A stretch of 64,000 nucleotides of DNA from Thiosulfatihalobacter marinus (lineage in GTDB: Bacteria > Pseudomonadota > Alphaproteobacteria > Rhodobacterales > Rhodobacteraceae): positions 248,001 through 312,000 of the forward strand of contig NZ_JAECRZ010000004.1 in assembly GCF_016019955.1 (NCBI RefSeq), in the 5' to 3' direction. The translations under genes and the position numbers were made by a program. Of the stretch, positions 1 through 9,848 are shown one piece after another (the stretch's first letter is position 1; each line of letters begins with the position of its first letter). The notes beneath the pieces are model-generated. The model saw only the letters and a program-made list of their open reading frames with translations, made no database searches and was not told the origin of the DNA.

Positions 1-269
1 GCGCCACCATCGGAAAAGCTGTCGGGCGTGACGTTCAGGATGCCCATGATCTGTGGCCGGTCCATGCGCAGCCGCCCCAGCCGGGGGCGCGGCGCGGTCA
101 GCCGCTCCAGAGTCTCTTTGGGCAGCGCGTCCACCGGCAGGATCCCGGCACTCCGGCCCCGCCTCAGGTGTTCAACATGCGTAAACCAGCACCAGCCCCC
201 CGCCAGCGTTTCCGCCTCTGGCGGGCGGGCTGCATCGGTCTGGGCAATCGGGCGAAAATAGTCGGTCAT
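1..269 (-). CDS. folP: Dihydropteroate synthase (N-terminal part, cut by window edge)
   Basis: Dihydropteroate synthase joins p-aminobenzoate to hydroxymethyl-dihydropterin diphosphate in folate synthesis. Only the first 89 codons lie in the window, read from an ATG at 269. Near the edge the frame reads PQIMGILNVTPDSFSDGG, the family signature containing the conserved Asn and the DSFSDGG pterin-binding loop. The roughly 65 residues before it are a longer N-terminal leader than in E. coli FolP. The start lies 39 bases after the stop of folB, so folB and folP form one minus-strand folate operon. The identity is secure; the rest of the protein cannot be judged. Confidence 0.93.
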   Translation of the reverse strand, partial: MTDYFRPIAQTDAARPPEAETLAGGWCWFTHVEHLRRGRSAGILPVDALPKETLERLTAPRPRLGRLRMDRPQIMGILNVTPDSFSDGG

Positions 270-308
270 CCCCGCTACCTGCGCAATTGATGCGTGAAAG
301 GCAAGCGT

Positions 309-1238
309 TCAGAGCCTGGCCTGATCATCCGGCAGTATCCGCACCGGCACAGGCGCGGTTTCCGGCGGGGTTCCGCCGATGATCCACAGTTTGCGCGCCT
401 GCATTTCACCGGCAAACCACGCCGCCAGGGCCACCGGATCACGCGGATGGGGGGCCGGGCCGTCCACCGCATCCAGCACGATCTTGGAAGGCGCCCAAAC
501 ACAGATCTGGCCGTTTTTCATCGCCCAATCCAGTTCCGTCCGCGTATTGACAACAACACAGCGCGGGTCTTTGGAGGCCAGAACCCAGGCATTCATCTCG
601 ATGGCCAGCAGGTCAATCCGGCGCTGGGTCATGGCGTGACCGGTTCGGGGAGCTTCGCCATCGGGCGCGCCAATGCAGAAAATCGCCGGAATGCCATCCT
701 GTTCCAGCTGATCGATCCAGCCCGTCAGATGCGGCGCGGCAATCGCCGAATTGGACAGGAACACCACGCGCGGATGGGGGGCGTCTTCTTCGGTGCCGAT
801 ATCCACCGGCGCCAGCGCCGTCTTGCGGCTGCGCACGATTTCCACCCCCAGCGCGCCGGGTCCGCGATCCAGCTTTTCGATCCGTACAAAGGCCCGCATG
901 GCCTGGGGTTCCAGCAGGATACGATCCGCCACGCGCTCGGCCAGGGTTTCCAGCAGGTTCAGCCGCTCGGCGGCCAGCTCATGGGCAATCGCCTCGGTCA
1001 CACGGTCATAGGACAGGATACGATCCACATCGTCGTCAATCGGATCACTCAGCGGGCGCACCTCGACAACAACGTTGAAACACACACGCTGCATCTGCCC
1101 GCGCTCGGTCTGAAAGGCGCCGATATCCACGTCGACAATGTGATCGCGCAACGAAATCCGATCCATCGGATCGGGGCCTGCCATGGCCTCGGAACGCTCC
1201 CGGGGATGCGCAAAGGCCAGCCGGATTTCATTGCTCAT
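309..1238 (-). CDS. folB: Dihydroneopterin aldolase with C-terminal extension
   Basis: FolB converts dihydroneopterin to hydroxymethyl-dihydropterin, one step before FolP. I start at the ATG at 1238 because AGGAG sits 7 bases upstream; an upstream in-frame ATG at 1280 lacks this support. Residues about 20-135 form the aldolase domain (RISLRDHIVDVDIGAF, then a RVCFNVVVEV strand). The protein is 309 residues, against about 120 for ordinary FolB. The extra half, from about residue 150, contains VVFLSNSAIAAPH and, later, ICVWAPSKIVLDAV followed by PVALAAWFAGEMQARKLWII. These segments recall amino acid kinase-type folds such as MfnE, but that match is by eye only. The folate role is firm; the role of the extension is unknown. 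Confidence 0.88.
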   Translation of the reverse strand: MSNEIRLAFAHPRERSEAMAGPDPMDRISLRDHIVDVDIGAFQTERGQMQRVCFNVVVEVRPLSDPIDDDVDRILSYDRVTEAIAHELAAERLNLLETLAERVADRILLEPQAMRAFVRIEKLDRGPGALGVEIVRSRKTALAPVDIGTEEDAPHPRVVFLSNSAIAAPHLTGWIDQLEQDGIPAIFCIGAPDGEAPRTGHAMTQRRIDLLAIEMNAWVLASKDPRCVVVNTRTELDWAMKNGQICVWAPSKIVLDAVDGPAPHPRDPVALAAWFAGEMQARKLWIIGGTPPETAPVPVRILPDDQARL

Positions 1239-1380
1239 GGCGCCGCTCCTGTCTGTGGGGCCTCGGTCCGTGTGGCCCATGTCAGGCTACGCGGTTTTTC
1301 CGCCCATAGCAGAGCGCGGCGCGGCAAACCAGTGACCAAACGCGTCACCGGCAAAGGGGGCTGACCCGGATCGCGGCCCG

Positions 1381-2022
1381 CTATTTCTGAGAGACCCGCT
1401 GCGGCATCCGATAGAAATGATGCACGCCGATCACGGCGGTGCGCGTGAACTTGCGCGCCCAGGACGGCTTTACCGCAGTGGTATGATAATGGGTAGCCCC
1501 TTCGGTCAGCAAATCGGGCGCGCCGTCGATCACAAGCCGCGCCACCTTGCCAACGCGCTCGTAGGCGTCCTTTTCGCGGATGCGGTTGGTCACGCCATCA
1601 CAATTATAGCTGAACTGGCACCGGTACTTGCGGCCGCTGGCGGTGCCTTGCTTGATCACGCCGCAGATGCTGTCGGGGAAGGCATCGCGCTTGACCCGGT
1701 TCATGATCACCTCGGCAACCGCGAACTGGCCCTTGACGCTCTCGCCGCGCGCTTCGAAATACAGCGCCTCGGACAAGCATTGCCATTCGGCGTCCCGCCG
1801 CTCGTCCTTCACACGCGGCAATTGATCGATCCACTCGCGGCTATAGGAAATCTGTGTGGGCTTGGAGGATTTCGGCGCAAAGATTTCCCGCAATGTCTTG
1901 CCATCGAACAGCACAACACGGCGCGGTTTCTCAGCCTTTTCCACGGTGCCTGATGGGGCGTCCGCAACGGCCAATCCGGCCGTAAGAACAATGCTCAGAA
2001 ATGCACAAAAAAACTTCTGCAT
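1381..2022 (-). CDS. Secreted cell wall hydrolase, SleB family
   Basis: This is a 213-residue exported protein. A signal peptide covers about residues 1-20 (MQKFFCAFLSIVLTAGLAVA). The second half is a SleB-type hydrolase domain (Hydrolase_2), with the motif LSEALYFEARGES containing the presumed catalytic Glu, then AEVIMNRV, and a closing GATHYHT segment. Such enzymes cleave peptidoglycan glycan strands. In non-sporulating alphaproteobacteria they are thought to serve wall turnover rather than spore germination. The gene stands alone between the dikinase-like gene and folB, with about 140-150 bases on each side. The substrate bond cut is inferred from the family. Confidence 0.85.
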   Translation of the reverse strand: MQKFFCAFLSIVLTAGLAVADAPSGTVEKAEKPRRVVLFDGKTLREIFAPKSSKPTQISYSREWIDQLPRVKDERRDAEWQCLSEALYFEARGESVKGQFAVAEVIMNRVKRDAFPDSICGVIKQGTASGRKYRCQFSYNCDGVTNRIREKDAYERVGKVARLVIDGAPDLLTEGATHYHTTAVKPSWARKFTRTAVIGVHHFYRMPQRVSQK

Positions 2023-2171
2023 GGCAGCCTCTACTGATTTCCCGCCGGACCCTCCCCGCCCGAAACTCGCGCCCTCATAGCTGAAAAGGCAAAATTCGTC
2101 TACCCCACCCCGAATCCGGGTCGGCAGCCCCGGCCCGAAATGTCAAGTAGACTCATGAAAAATTGGTTTAT

Positions 2172-4712
2172 TCAGCCCAGTTTATCCTGAATTGCCAGCT
2201 GGGCTGCGGCCAATCGCGCAACCGGCACACGGAACGGCGAGCAGGACACATAGTCCATTCCGATCTCACGGCAAAAGGCGATTGATTCGGGGCTGCCGCC
2301 ATGTTCACCGCACACTGCCAGCGTCAGGTCGGGGCGGGTCTTGCGCCCGCGTTCCGCGCCCAGCTTCAAAAGCTCGCCCACACCTTCGCGGTCCAGGATA
2401 TGAAACGGATCTTCGGGGAAAACGCCCTGCTGCACATAGGGCGACATGAACCGCCCCGCGTCGTCGCGTGACAGGCCATAGGTCATCTGTGTAAGGTCAT
2501 TGGTGCCAAAGCTGAAAAACTCGCAATGCTGGGCAATGTCCTCGGCCCGCAACGCGGCGCGCGGCGTTTCCACCATGACCCCCAGCCGATAGTCGAAATC
2601 GCGCCCGCTTTCGGTGCGCAGGGCGGCGGCCACGGCATCGATCCGGGTCTTGACCAGTTCAACCTCGCGCTTGGCCGAAACCAGCGGGATCATGATCTCG
2701 GGCACGATCGTATCCTCGTCCCCGGCGGCTTTCAGCATCGCCTCGAATATGGCACGGGCCTGCATCTCGTAGATTTCGGGCACCGTGATGCCCAACCGGA
2801 CCCCGCGCATCCCAAGCATCGGGTTGTATTCGCCCAATGCCTCGACCCGACGGGTGACATCCGAAAGCGGCAGGTTCAGCGCCTCGGCCAGATCGCGCAA
2901 CCCGGCCCGGTCCGTGGGCAGGAATTCGTGCAGCGGCGGATCGAACAGGCGCACGCAAACCGGGTGGCCCTTCATGATGACAAACAGTTCCGCGATGCTG
3001 TCGCGTTGCAAGGGCAACAGCTGGGCCAGCGCCGCGCTCCGGTCCCGCGGAGTGTCGGCAAAGATCATTTCGCGGATGGCGATCAGCCGGTCAGCCTCAA
3101 AGAACATATGCTCGGTCCGGCACAGCCCGATGCCCTCGGCCTTGAACTTCAGCGCGGTGCGCGCATCGTCCGGCGTGTCGGCATTGGCGCGCACGCCGAT
3201 ATCGCGCACGTCGTCGGCCCAGCTCATCAGCGACTTGTACGTATCGTCCAGCGTCGCCTCGATCAGCGCCGGCTCGCTGGCCAGTACCTGCCCGTTGCTT
3301 CCGTCCACCGTGATCACGTCGCCTTCGCGAAACACACGCCCGTCCGCGGCCATCAACCGTTTCTTGCGAATCTGAAACCGGATCGACGACGCCCCCACAA
3401 CGCAGGGCAGGCCAAGCCCGCGCGCGATCACCGCCGCGTGGCTTGTCATGCCGCCGCGTTCGGTCAGCGCGGCCGCGGCTGCATGCATCCCGCGAATATC
3501 CTCGGGGTTGGTTTCGCGCCGGACCAGCACACAGGGCTCGCCGCGCGCGGCACTGGCCTGCGCCTCGGCGGCGGAAAACACGATCTTGCCCGTTGCCGCG
3601 CCCGGGCTGGCCGCCACACCGGAGCCGATCACGTCGCGATCGGCCGACGGGTCAATCTGCCGGTGCAGGATCTCGTTCAACGAGCGCGGCTCGATCCGCA
3701 TCACCGCCTCTTCGCGCGGGATGATGCCGTCATTGGCCAGCGCCACCGCGATCCGCACCGCCGCCCGCGCCGTGCGCTGCACGCGCACCCCGTCCAGAAT
3801 ATGCACCTCGCCATTGTCCACGGCGAATTCGCACTGCATCTCCTCGCGCAGTTTGCGCCGCATCAGCGCCGCCTGTTTCTTCAGTTGCTCAAAGGCCTCG
3901 GGCGCTTTTTCCTCCAGCGACGGGCCGCGCGCATCCTTTTCCAGATACAGCGCCGCCGCCCCGCGCTGCAAGGCATCCCGCCCCTGGCTCTGGCTCAGGT
4001 AGCGCCCGGTGATCTGCGGCTCGCCCGTGTCGCTGCTGACCAGCTGCAACACACCCGAACCACATTCCCCCTGCCCCACGCCCAGCACCATGGACTGCAC
4101 AACCAGACCCAGGCCCGCGTCCGCCGGCGCGCCCTTGGCCATGCGCAACAAGCGGGCCGTCGTGCCCTCCCAGGCGCGCGCCATCGACCGCAACACGCCG
4201 GTCAGCTGTTCCCCCCTGTCCTGCGGAAACGGCTCCTCGGCCTCGTCTTCATAGGCATCCAGAAACTGCGCCACCACATCCGGCGCATCCATGTTCAGAT
4301 CGTCAAAGATATCCGGGTCCAGCCGCGCCACATGGGTCGAATAGGACTGGATGAACTTCACATACAGCCGCGCCGCCGCCCGTGCCCCGATCCGCGTGCT
4401 CAGCGATTCCAGCATTGCACCGTTCATGCCAATGTTCAGCACGGCCCCCGGCCCGCCCCAATCCGGGTCTTCCGAGGAGGGACGCACGCATAACAGCTGA
4501 TCCTGCGCGAACGGCGCCAGGATACAGTCCATGTCCAGCCTTCCTCCGGCTGCGATCCGGTGCACCGCGTCAAAGCTCAACGCAACCGTCACCGGCACCG
4601 GCAGTTCCAGCCGGACCAAACGCTGCAAACACTTGGCACGCCCCCCGTGCGAGGCCGTCGTCACCGGTGCCGTGTCGGTGATCAGGGTGATGTCTTGGTC
4701 ATATTGCTGCAC
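2172..4712 (-). CDS. ppdK: Pyruvate, phosphate dikinase-like PEP-utilizing enzyme
   Basis: Family members interconvert pyruvate, ATP and phosphate with phosphoenolpyruvate, AMP and diphosphate. I chose the GTG at 4712 as start, since AAGGAAGG lies 7 bases upstream; the product is 846 residues, close to the family size. The N-terminal nucleotide-binding half is divergent: where typical PpdK has a GAPVSMPGMMDT-type loop, this reads RPSSEDPDWGGPGAVLN. The central phosphohistidine domain is intact (GGMTSHAAV, His near residue 425). The C-terminal PEP/pyruvate barrel has GTNDLTQMTYG and VCGEHGGSPES with the catalytic Cys. The swivel and barrel argue for an active phosphotransferase; the unusual N-terminal loop leaves some doubt about the exact reaction. 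Confidence 0.82.
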   Translation of the reverse strand: MQQYDQDITLITDTAPVTTASHGGRAKCLQRLVRLELPVPVTVALSFDAVHRIAAGGRLDMDCILAPFAQDQLLCVRPSSEDPDWGGPGAVLNIGMNGAMLESLSTRIGARAAARLYVKFIQSYSTHVARLDPDIFDDLNMDAPDVVAQFLDAYEDEAEEPFPQDRGEQLTGVLRSMARAWEGTTARLLRMAKGAPADAGLGLVVQSMVLGVGQGECGSGVLQLVSSDTGEPQITGRYLSQSQGRDALQRGAAALYLEKDARGPSLEEKAPEAFEQLKKQAALMRRKLREEMQCEFAVDNGEVHILDGVRVQRTARAAVRIAVALANDGIIPREEAVMRIEPRSLNEILHRQIDPSADRDVIGSGVAASPGAATGKIVFSAAEAQASAARGEPCVLVRRETNPEDIRGMHAAAAALTERGGMTSHAAVIARGLGLPCVVGASSIRFQIRKKRLMAADGRVFREGDVITVDGSNGQVLASEPALIEATLDDTYKSLMSWADDVRDIGVRANADTPDDARTALKFKAEGIGLCRTEHMFFEADRLIAIREMIFADTPRDRSAALAQLLPLQRDSIAELFVIMKGHPVCVRLFDPPLHEFLPTDRAGLRDLAEALNLPLSDVTRRVEALGEYNPMLGMRGVRLGITVPEIYEMQARAIFEAMLKAAGDEDTIVPEIMIPLVSAKREVELVKTRIDAVAAALRTESGRDFDYRLGVMVETPRAALRAEDIAQHCEFFSFGTNDLTQMTYGLSRDDAGRFMSPYVQQGVFPEDPFHILDREGVGELLKLGAERGRKTRPDLTLAVCGEHGGSPESIAFCREIGMDYVSCSPFRVPVARLAAAQLAIQDKLG

Positions 4713-4796
4713 TGCGGCACCTTCCTTTGAAAAGGAGCATACGCACCAGCCGACCCGAGGCAAGGGAAAGCTTGCCCCGGTGATATTTGTCGCGGA

Positions 4797-7022
4797 TCAG
4801 CCCTCGATCCTGGCCAGATCGGCAACGCTCAGGCAAATCGCGCGAATGCGCGACAACAGGTTCAGCCGGTTGCGGCGCACCACCGTATTGTCGCTATTCA
4901 CCTGCACGGCTTCGAAAAACGCATCAATCGGGGCGCGCAGGGAGGCCATGGAGCCCATGGCCGGCGCGAAATCTTCGGCCTCGATGGCCGAAGAGATCGC
5001 CCCCTCGGCCCCGTCCAATGCGGCAAACAACGCCTTTTCGCTGTCCTCCTCGGCAAATTTCACATCCGCCCCAAAGGAATACTCCACCCCATCCTTCTCC
5101 TCGGCCTGGCTCAGGATATTGTTGGCCCGCTTGAACCCCTGCAAAAGGTTCTCGCCATCATCCGTGCCCAGGAAATCCTGCAAGGCGCGCGCGCGCTTGA
5201 CCAGCAGACAGATATCGTCATTGCCCGGCATCGCGATACAGGCATCGATCACGTCATGGCGAATGCCCTGATCGCGCAGATAGACCTTGAGGCGGTCATG
5301 GAAAAACCCCAGCAGATCGCGCGACGTGTCCGGCAGGCGGATTTTCAACCGCTCCAGATGCTCTGGCAGGTCCCCGTCAAAGGCATCCAGCACCGTGCGC
5401 ACCGCCGCGCCAAAAACACCGTGATCGGCAATTTCGTCCATCATGTCGCCCATCAGTCCGCGCGACACCTCGTCTTCGCCATTCTGCGCGATCTCATGTC
5501 GCAGAAGCTGGCCGTCGAAAAACCGGTCCAGCGGCAGGCGCAATTCATTCTCCAACACCAGCCGGATCACCCCCAGCGCCGCACGGCGCAGCGCGAAGGG
5601 ATCCTTGCTGCCGGTGGGTTTTTCATCGATGGTCCAAAACCCGGTCAGCGTGTCCAGCTTGTCGGCCAGCGCCACCGCCACCGACACCGGCGCCGTGGGC
5701 ACGTCATCCGACGGACCCAGCGGAGAGTAATGCTCCTCGGCCGCGCCCGCGACCTCCTCGCCAAACCCGGCGGCCTCGGCGTAATAGCGCCCCATCAACC
5801 CCTGCAATTCGGGGAACTCATACACCATTTCCGACGACAGATCCGCCTTGGCCCAACGCGCCGCCTGTTCGGCCAGATCGGAATCCGCGCCCACCTTCGG
5901 CGCAATTTCGCGCGTCAGCGCGGCGATCCGCGCAATCCGGTCGCCCTGGCTCCCCAGCTTGTTATGGAAGGTCACGGTGTTCAGTCTCTCCAGCCAGTCC
6001 GCGCCACCCGCCTTGGCCACCCGCAGGTCATTCTCCCAGAAGAATTTCGCATCCGACAACCGCGCAAACAGCACCTTCCGGTTTCCTGCCAGAATGGTCG
6101 CGCCCTGATCCCTGGTCTCCCGGTTCGCCACCGTGACAAATTTCTCGATCCGCCCCGTCCTGGGATTCTTCACCGAGAAAAACTTCTGATGTTCCTTCAT
6201 CGAGGTCTGCAACACCTCCGGCGGCAGGCCCAGAAAATCTTCGGCGATATCGCCCATCAGCACGACGGGCCATTCCACCAGCCCGGCCACCTCGGCCAGA
6301 AGCCCCTTGTCCTCGACCACCTCATGCCCCTGGGCAAAGGCCATGTTGGTCGCATCGTGCCAGATATGCTCGGCCCGCTCCGCCGCGCTCAGGATCACCC
6401 GGTCGCGCTTGAGCCTGGCCTCGTAATCCTCGAACCCGGTCACGGCAAACCGCCCCGCGCCCATGAACCGGTGGCCTTCGGTCGTGTCTCCCGCCCTGAT
6501 TCCGTCAATCTCCAGCGGCACCACCTCGGCCCCCGCCTCGTTCGACAGGATGCACAGGATCGAATGCAGCGGGCGCACCCAGCGCAAGCTGCCCGCGCCC
6601 CAACGCATCGACTTGGGCCATGGGAAATTGCGCACCGTGTCTTCCAGCACGTCGGCCACGATCCCGGCCGCCGGCCGGCCCGGCTTGGTGATGGTGGCGA
6701 AATAGATCGCCCCCTTTGGGGTGTCGCGCTCTTCCAGGTCCTCGCGTGCAATCCCGGCCCCGCGCAGAAAGCCTTCGATTGCCTTCTCGGGCGCGCCCAC
6801 CTTCGGCCCCTTGCGTTCTTCCTTCACCGTCGGGCTTTCGCCCAACAGCCCCTCCAGCGCCAGCGTCAGACGGCGCGGCGTCGAAAACGCATGGGCACCG
6901 GCATAGGTCAGCCCGGCCTCGACCAGACCGTCGGTCATGCGCTTTTTCAGGTCGTCGGCAGCCCGCGCCTGCATACGGGCGGGGATTTCCTCGGAAAACA
7001 GTTCGATCAGCAGATCAGGCAT
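4797..7022 (-). CDS. glyS: Glycyl-tRNA synthetase beta subunit
   Basis: This is the beta chain of the bacterial alpha2beta2-type glycyl-tRNA synthetase, which charges tRNA-Gly in the cytosol. The 741-residue product begins MPDLLIELFSEEIPAR, the typical N-terminus, and runs to a C-terminal anticodon-binding-like region (LRAPIDAFFEAVQVN). AAGGA stands 6 bases before the ATG. The partner glyQ lies upstream on the same strand, separated by gltS and a small anchored-protein gene. That interrupted glyQ...glyS order is a small oddity, since the two subunits are usually adjacent. All four genes are tightly packed and may still be one transcript. Confidence 0.96.
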   Translation of the reverse strand: MPDLLIELFSEEIPARMQARAADDLKKRMTDGLVEAGLTYAGAHAFSTPRRLTLALEGLLGESPTVKEERKGPKVGAPEKAIEGFLRGAGIAREDLEERDTPKGAIYFATITKPGRPAAGIVADVLEDTVRNFPWPKSMRWGAGSLRWVRPLHSILCILSNEAGAEVVPLEIDGIRAGDTTEGHRFMGAGRFAVTGFEDYEARLKRDRVILSAAERAEHIWHDATNMAFAQGHEVVEDKGLLAEVAGLVEWPVVLMGDIAEDFLGLPPEVLQTSMKEHQKFFSVKNPRTGRIEKFVTVANRETRDQGATILAGNRKVLFARLSDAKFFWENDLRVAKAGGADWLERLNTVTFHNKLGSQGDRIARIAALTREIAPKVGADSDLAEQAARWAKADLSSEMVYEFPELQGLMGRYYAEAAGFGEEVAGAAEEHYSPLGPSDDVPTAPVSVAVALADKLDTLTGFWTIDEKPTGSKDPFALRRAALGVIRLVLENELRLPLDRFFDGQLLRHEIAQNGEDEVSRGLMGDMMDEIADHGVFGAAVRTVLDAFDGDLPEHLERLKIRLPDTSRDLLGFFHDRLKVYLRDQGIRHDVIDACIAMPGNDDICLLVKRARALQDFLGTDDGENLLQGFKRANNILSQAEEKDGVEYSFGADVKFAEEDSEKALFAALDGAEGAISSAIEAEDFAPAMGSMASLRAPIDAFFEAVQVNSDNTVVRRNRLNLLSRIRAICLSVADLARIEG

Positions 7023-7031
7023 GACAGGTCC

Positions 7032-8243
7032 TTAGAAGTTCACGATTGTCTGTATGACAATCGCATTGGCGATATCCACGAAAAAAGCCGACACCAGCGG
7101 CAAAACCACAAAAGCAATGGGAGAAGGCCCATACCGCTTGGTCACGGCGGTCATATTGGCAATGGCGGTCGGGGTGGCGCCCAGCGAAAACCCGGCGAAC
7201 CCGGCCGCCAGCACGGCAGCCCGGTAGCCGCGCCCCAACAGCGGAAACAGGATGTAAAGCACGAACAGCACCGTCGCCAATGTCTGAACCCCGATGATCG
7301 CGACAATCGGCAGCCCCAGCCCGGCCAACGTTCCGAAATCCAGAGTCATCAGCGAAATCGCCAGAAACGCCCCCAGCGCAAAATCCGAAATCACCGCCAG
7401 CGATGGCGTGCGCGCAATCGGGGCGGCACGGGGAAACAGCGCCGGCATCAGATTGCCAATCACAATCCCCATGATCAGGCAGGGCACAAAAACCGGCAGC
7501 TTCAGCCCGGCTTGCGCGATCAACCCGGCCAACAATTGCCCCAATATCACCGCCACGTTCAGCGCCAGCATCACCCGCATCAGGCTGATATGCGTGATCG
7601 GGCGCTGGTGGCCCTCTTTCTCGAACGGAAGGCCCACCGTGTGTTCCTCGTCGGGGCGGCTGGGGCTCAGCCTGTTGCGTTCGATCAACAGCTTTGCGAC
7701 GGGGCCGCCGACAAGCGCCGCCACGATCAACCCCACCGTCGCCACCGCCACGCCCAGCTCGGACGCACTGCGCAACCCTGACGATTGCGCGATCTCCGGC
7801 GCCCAGGCGATGGCGGTGCCATGCCCGCCGATCAAGGCCGCGGACCCGAACATGACCCCGGCCTGCATCGGAAAATTAAACAGGATTGCCCCACCCACTC
7901 CGATCCCGTTCTGCACGACGATGATCGCGAATGTCAGCCCAAGCAGTATCGCCAAAGGCTTGCCGCCGGCAGCCAAATCCGCCAACCGCGCATTCAGCCC
8001 GATCGAGGTGAAAAACAGGATCAGGAAAAAATCCCGGCCTTCGAAACTGAATTCGAAATCCCGCCCCAGAACATACGACACCGCCGCAAATCCCAACGCC
8101 GCCAAAAGCCCGCCCGTCACCGGCTCGGGAATGTTGAACTCCCGCAACAGCGCAAACTTCCGCGTCAGCCGCGCGCCCAGCAGGAACACGGCAAACCCGA
8201 GAGTCGCGGTCAGCATGTCCGGTATCAGGATCGGGTCGGACAA
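7032..8243 (-). CDS. gltS: Sodium/glutamate symporter
   Basis: GltS-family proteins import glutamate with sodium across the inner membrane. The 403-residue protein is almost entirely hydrophobic, with about ten to twelve membrane segments arranged as two related halves. Glycine-rich re-entrant stretches such as ALIGGHGTA and AAGFAGFSLGATPTAIANM are hallmarks of this family. The start appears to be a TTG at 8243, with GGAG 9 bases upstream overlapping the end of the preceding gene; an ATG nine codons further in is the alternative. It sits between the two glycyl-tRNA synthetase subunits, with no evident functional link. Confidence 0.88.
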   Translation of the reverse strand: MSDPILIPDMLTATLGFAVFLLGARLTRKFALLREFNIPEPVTGGLLAALGFAAVSYVLGRDFEFSFEGRDFFLILFFTSIGLNARLADLAAGGKPLAILLGLTFAIIVVQNGIGVGGAILFNFPMQAGVMFGSAALIGGHGTAIAWAPEIAQSSGLRSASELGVAVATVGLIVAALVGGPVAKLLIERNRLSPSRPDEEHTVGLPFEKEGHQRPITHISLMRVMLALNVAVILGQLLAGLIAQAGLKLPVFVPCLIMGIVIGNLMPALFPRAAPIARTPSLAVISDFALGAFLAISLMTLDFGTLAGLGLPIVAIIGVQTLATVLFVLYILFPLLGRGYRAAVLAAGFAGFSLGATPTAIANMTAVTKRYGPSPIAFVVLPLVSAFFVDIANAIVIQTIVNF

Positions 8244-8246
8244 AAA

Positions 8247-8771
8247 TCAGTTCTCCGGCTTGGGCGGGCACCCTTCGGGCTCGGGCAGACCATCAAACAC
8301 CACCTCGCCGCACCGGTTGATCTGATGCCAGACAAACCCGCGCCCATCCGGCAGGATCGCGACAACACGGTCGATGCCATATTCGACATTCTCAACCCCC
8401 ATGAACGCCGCCGCCTTGCCATCTTCCAGCGCATAGCCAACTTCCTTGGCGTCAAAACAATCGAACCAGCCCGGCGCCACCAGCGGCTCGGCGCCCGGGT
8501 AGGCCTGATAGGTCTCGCTCAGGGTCTGCACGCTGGTCGGGGTGGTGAAACAGGCGCGGTACCGGATCGGAGAACTGTCGGCATCGATCGCCTGAAAATT
8601 TTCATACAGGATCGGTTCGGCCACACCGCTGGCCAGGGCCGTCAGCTGCACGTCATCCGTGCCCGTCGCCGGCACCTCTTCGTAATAGGCATAAACCTGC
8701 AAATAATACATGGCGGCACCCGCCAACAGGGCAATCGCAAAGATGAAACCCGCTACCGTTGTCCCCTTCAT
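8247..8771 (-). CDS. Membrane-anchored protein of unknown function (DUF6446-like)
   Basis: I do not know a function for this 174-residue protein. One N-terminal membrane segment (residues about 4-22, [20 protein letters not shown]) would anchor it with the rest outside the cytoplasm. The remainder is acidic and contains three Cys (in YRACFTT, WFDCFDA and INRCGEV), compatible with disulfides in the periplasm. The ATG at 8771 overlaps the glyQ stop in an ATGA arrangement, so its translation is coupled to glyQ. The gene resembles small conserved proteins found beside glyQ in Rhodobacterales. A role in translation is not implied by the sequence. Confidence 0.75.
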   Translation of the reverse strand: MKGTTVAGFIFAIALLAGAAMYYLQVYAYYEEVPATGTDDVQLTALASGVAEPILYENFQAIDADSSPIRYRACFTTPTSVQTLSETYQAYPGAEPLVAPGWFDCFDAKEVGYALEDGKAAAFMGVENVEYGIDRVVAILPDGRGFVWHQINRCGEVVFDGLPEPEGCPPKPEN

Positions 8772-9697
8772 GCCGCATACCCCCCGGCTTGTGTCATCAC
8801 AAAGGCATCGGCGCATTTCCTGGCCAGTGCCCGCACCCGCCCGATATAGGCCTGGCGCTCGGTGACAGAGATCACCCCGCGCGCATCCAGAAGGTTGAAC
8901 AGATGGCTGGCCTTGATGCACTGATCATAGGCCGGGTGCGCCATGACAATGCGCCTGCCGGTCTTGGGATCAACATGCGCTTGCGACAGGATCGCCTCGC
9001 ACTCGGCCTCGGCCTCTTCGAACTGTTTGAGCAACACATCCGTGTTGGCCACGTCGAAATTCCAGCGGCTGTATTCCTGTTCGGTCTGCCGGAACACGTC
9101 GCCATAACTCAACGGGATCGGTGCATCCGGCGCGTTATAGGGCATGTCCATCACGTGATCCACACCCAGAACATACATCGCCAGCCGCTCCAGCCCATAG
9201 GTCAGCTCGCCCGACACCGGATGGCAGTCATGTCCGCCGACCTGCTGGAAATAGGTGAACTGGCTCACCTCCATACCGTCACACCACACTTCCCAGCCAA
9301 GCCCCCAGGCGCCCAGCGTCGGGCTTTCCCAGTCGTCTTCGACAAAGCGGATGTCATGCATGTCCATGTCGATACCGATCGCTTCCAGCGATCCCAGATA
9401 CAACGCCTGCAAATCCGGCGGGCTGGGTTTGATCAGTACCTGGTACTGGTAATAATGCTGCAACCGGTTCGGGTTCTCGCCATAGCGCCCGTCGGTGGGG
9501 CGGCGCGAGGGCTGAACATAGGCCGCCGCCCAGGGTTTGGGCCCCAATGACCGCAGCGTTGTGGCCGGATGGAACGTACCGGCGCCAACCTCCATGTCAT
9601 AAGGCTGCATCACCGCACAGCCCTTTTGGGCCCAATAGCCCTGTAGCCTCAGGATAATATCCTGAAAACTGCGTGGTTTTCCGTCTGATTGCACCAT
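8768..9697 (-). CDS. glyQ: Glycyl-tRNA synthetase alpha subunit
   Basis: This is the catalytic alpha chain of the tetrameric glycyl-tRNA synthetase. The 309-residue product carries class II synthetase features: [17 protein letters not shown] near the start, [18 protein letters not shown], then [14 protein letters not shown], with the motif 2 arginine region. Length and sequence are typical. It heads a minus-strand run followed directly (ATGA overlap) by a small anchored protein, then gltS and glyS. The 151 bases upstream, shared with the divergent gene at 9849, must hold the promoters of both directions. Confidence 0.97.
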   Translation of the reverse strand: MVQSDGKPRSFQDIILRLQGYWAQKGCAVMQPYDMEVGAGTFHPATTLRSLGPKPWAAAYVQPSRRPTDGRYGENPNRLQHYYQYQVLIKPSPPDLQALYLGSLEAIGIDMDMHDIRFVEDDWESPTLGAWGLGWEVWCDGMEVSQFTYFQQVGGHDCHPVSGELTYGLERLAMYVLGVDHVMDMPYNAPDAPIPLSYGDVFRQTEQEYSRWNFDVANTDVLLKQFEEAEAECEAILSQAHVDPKTGRRIVMAHPAYDQCIKASHLFNLLDARGVISVTERQAYIGRVRALARKCADAFVMTQAGGYAA

Positions 9698-9848
9698 GGC
9701 CCTGCCCCTTGAAAACGCGGCTCTTGCTTATGCGCATGACGGGACGGGGTCAATTGCGCGCGCGGACAAAATGGGGTGCATGACGGCGGGAACCTGCTAA
9801 ACAGGTCTGACCGTGTTAACAAACCGAATTTCAGGGGCCTGACTGACC

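Noticed and set aside
2140-2146. TTGACA hexamer upstream of the SleB gene on the minus strand.
   Set aside because: No convincing -10 element at 16-18 bases; a promoter is plausible but not supported.
2526-7781. Very long open frames on the plus strand opposite ppdK and glyS (655 and 841 codons).
   Set aside because: They are antisense shadows of strongly supported genes, produced by high GC at third positions; their translations are Arg/His/Gln-rich and match no family.
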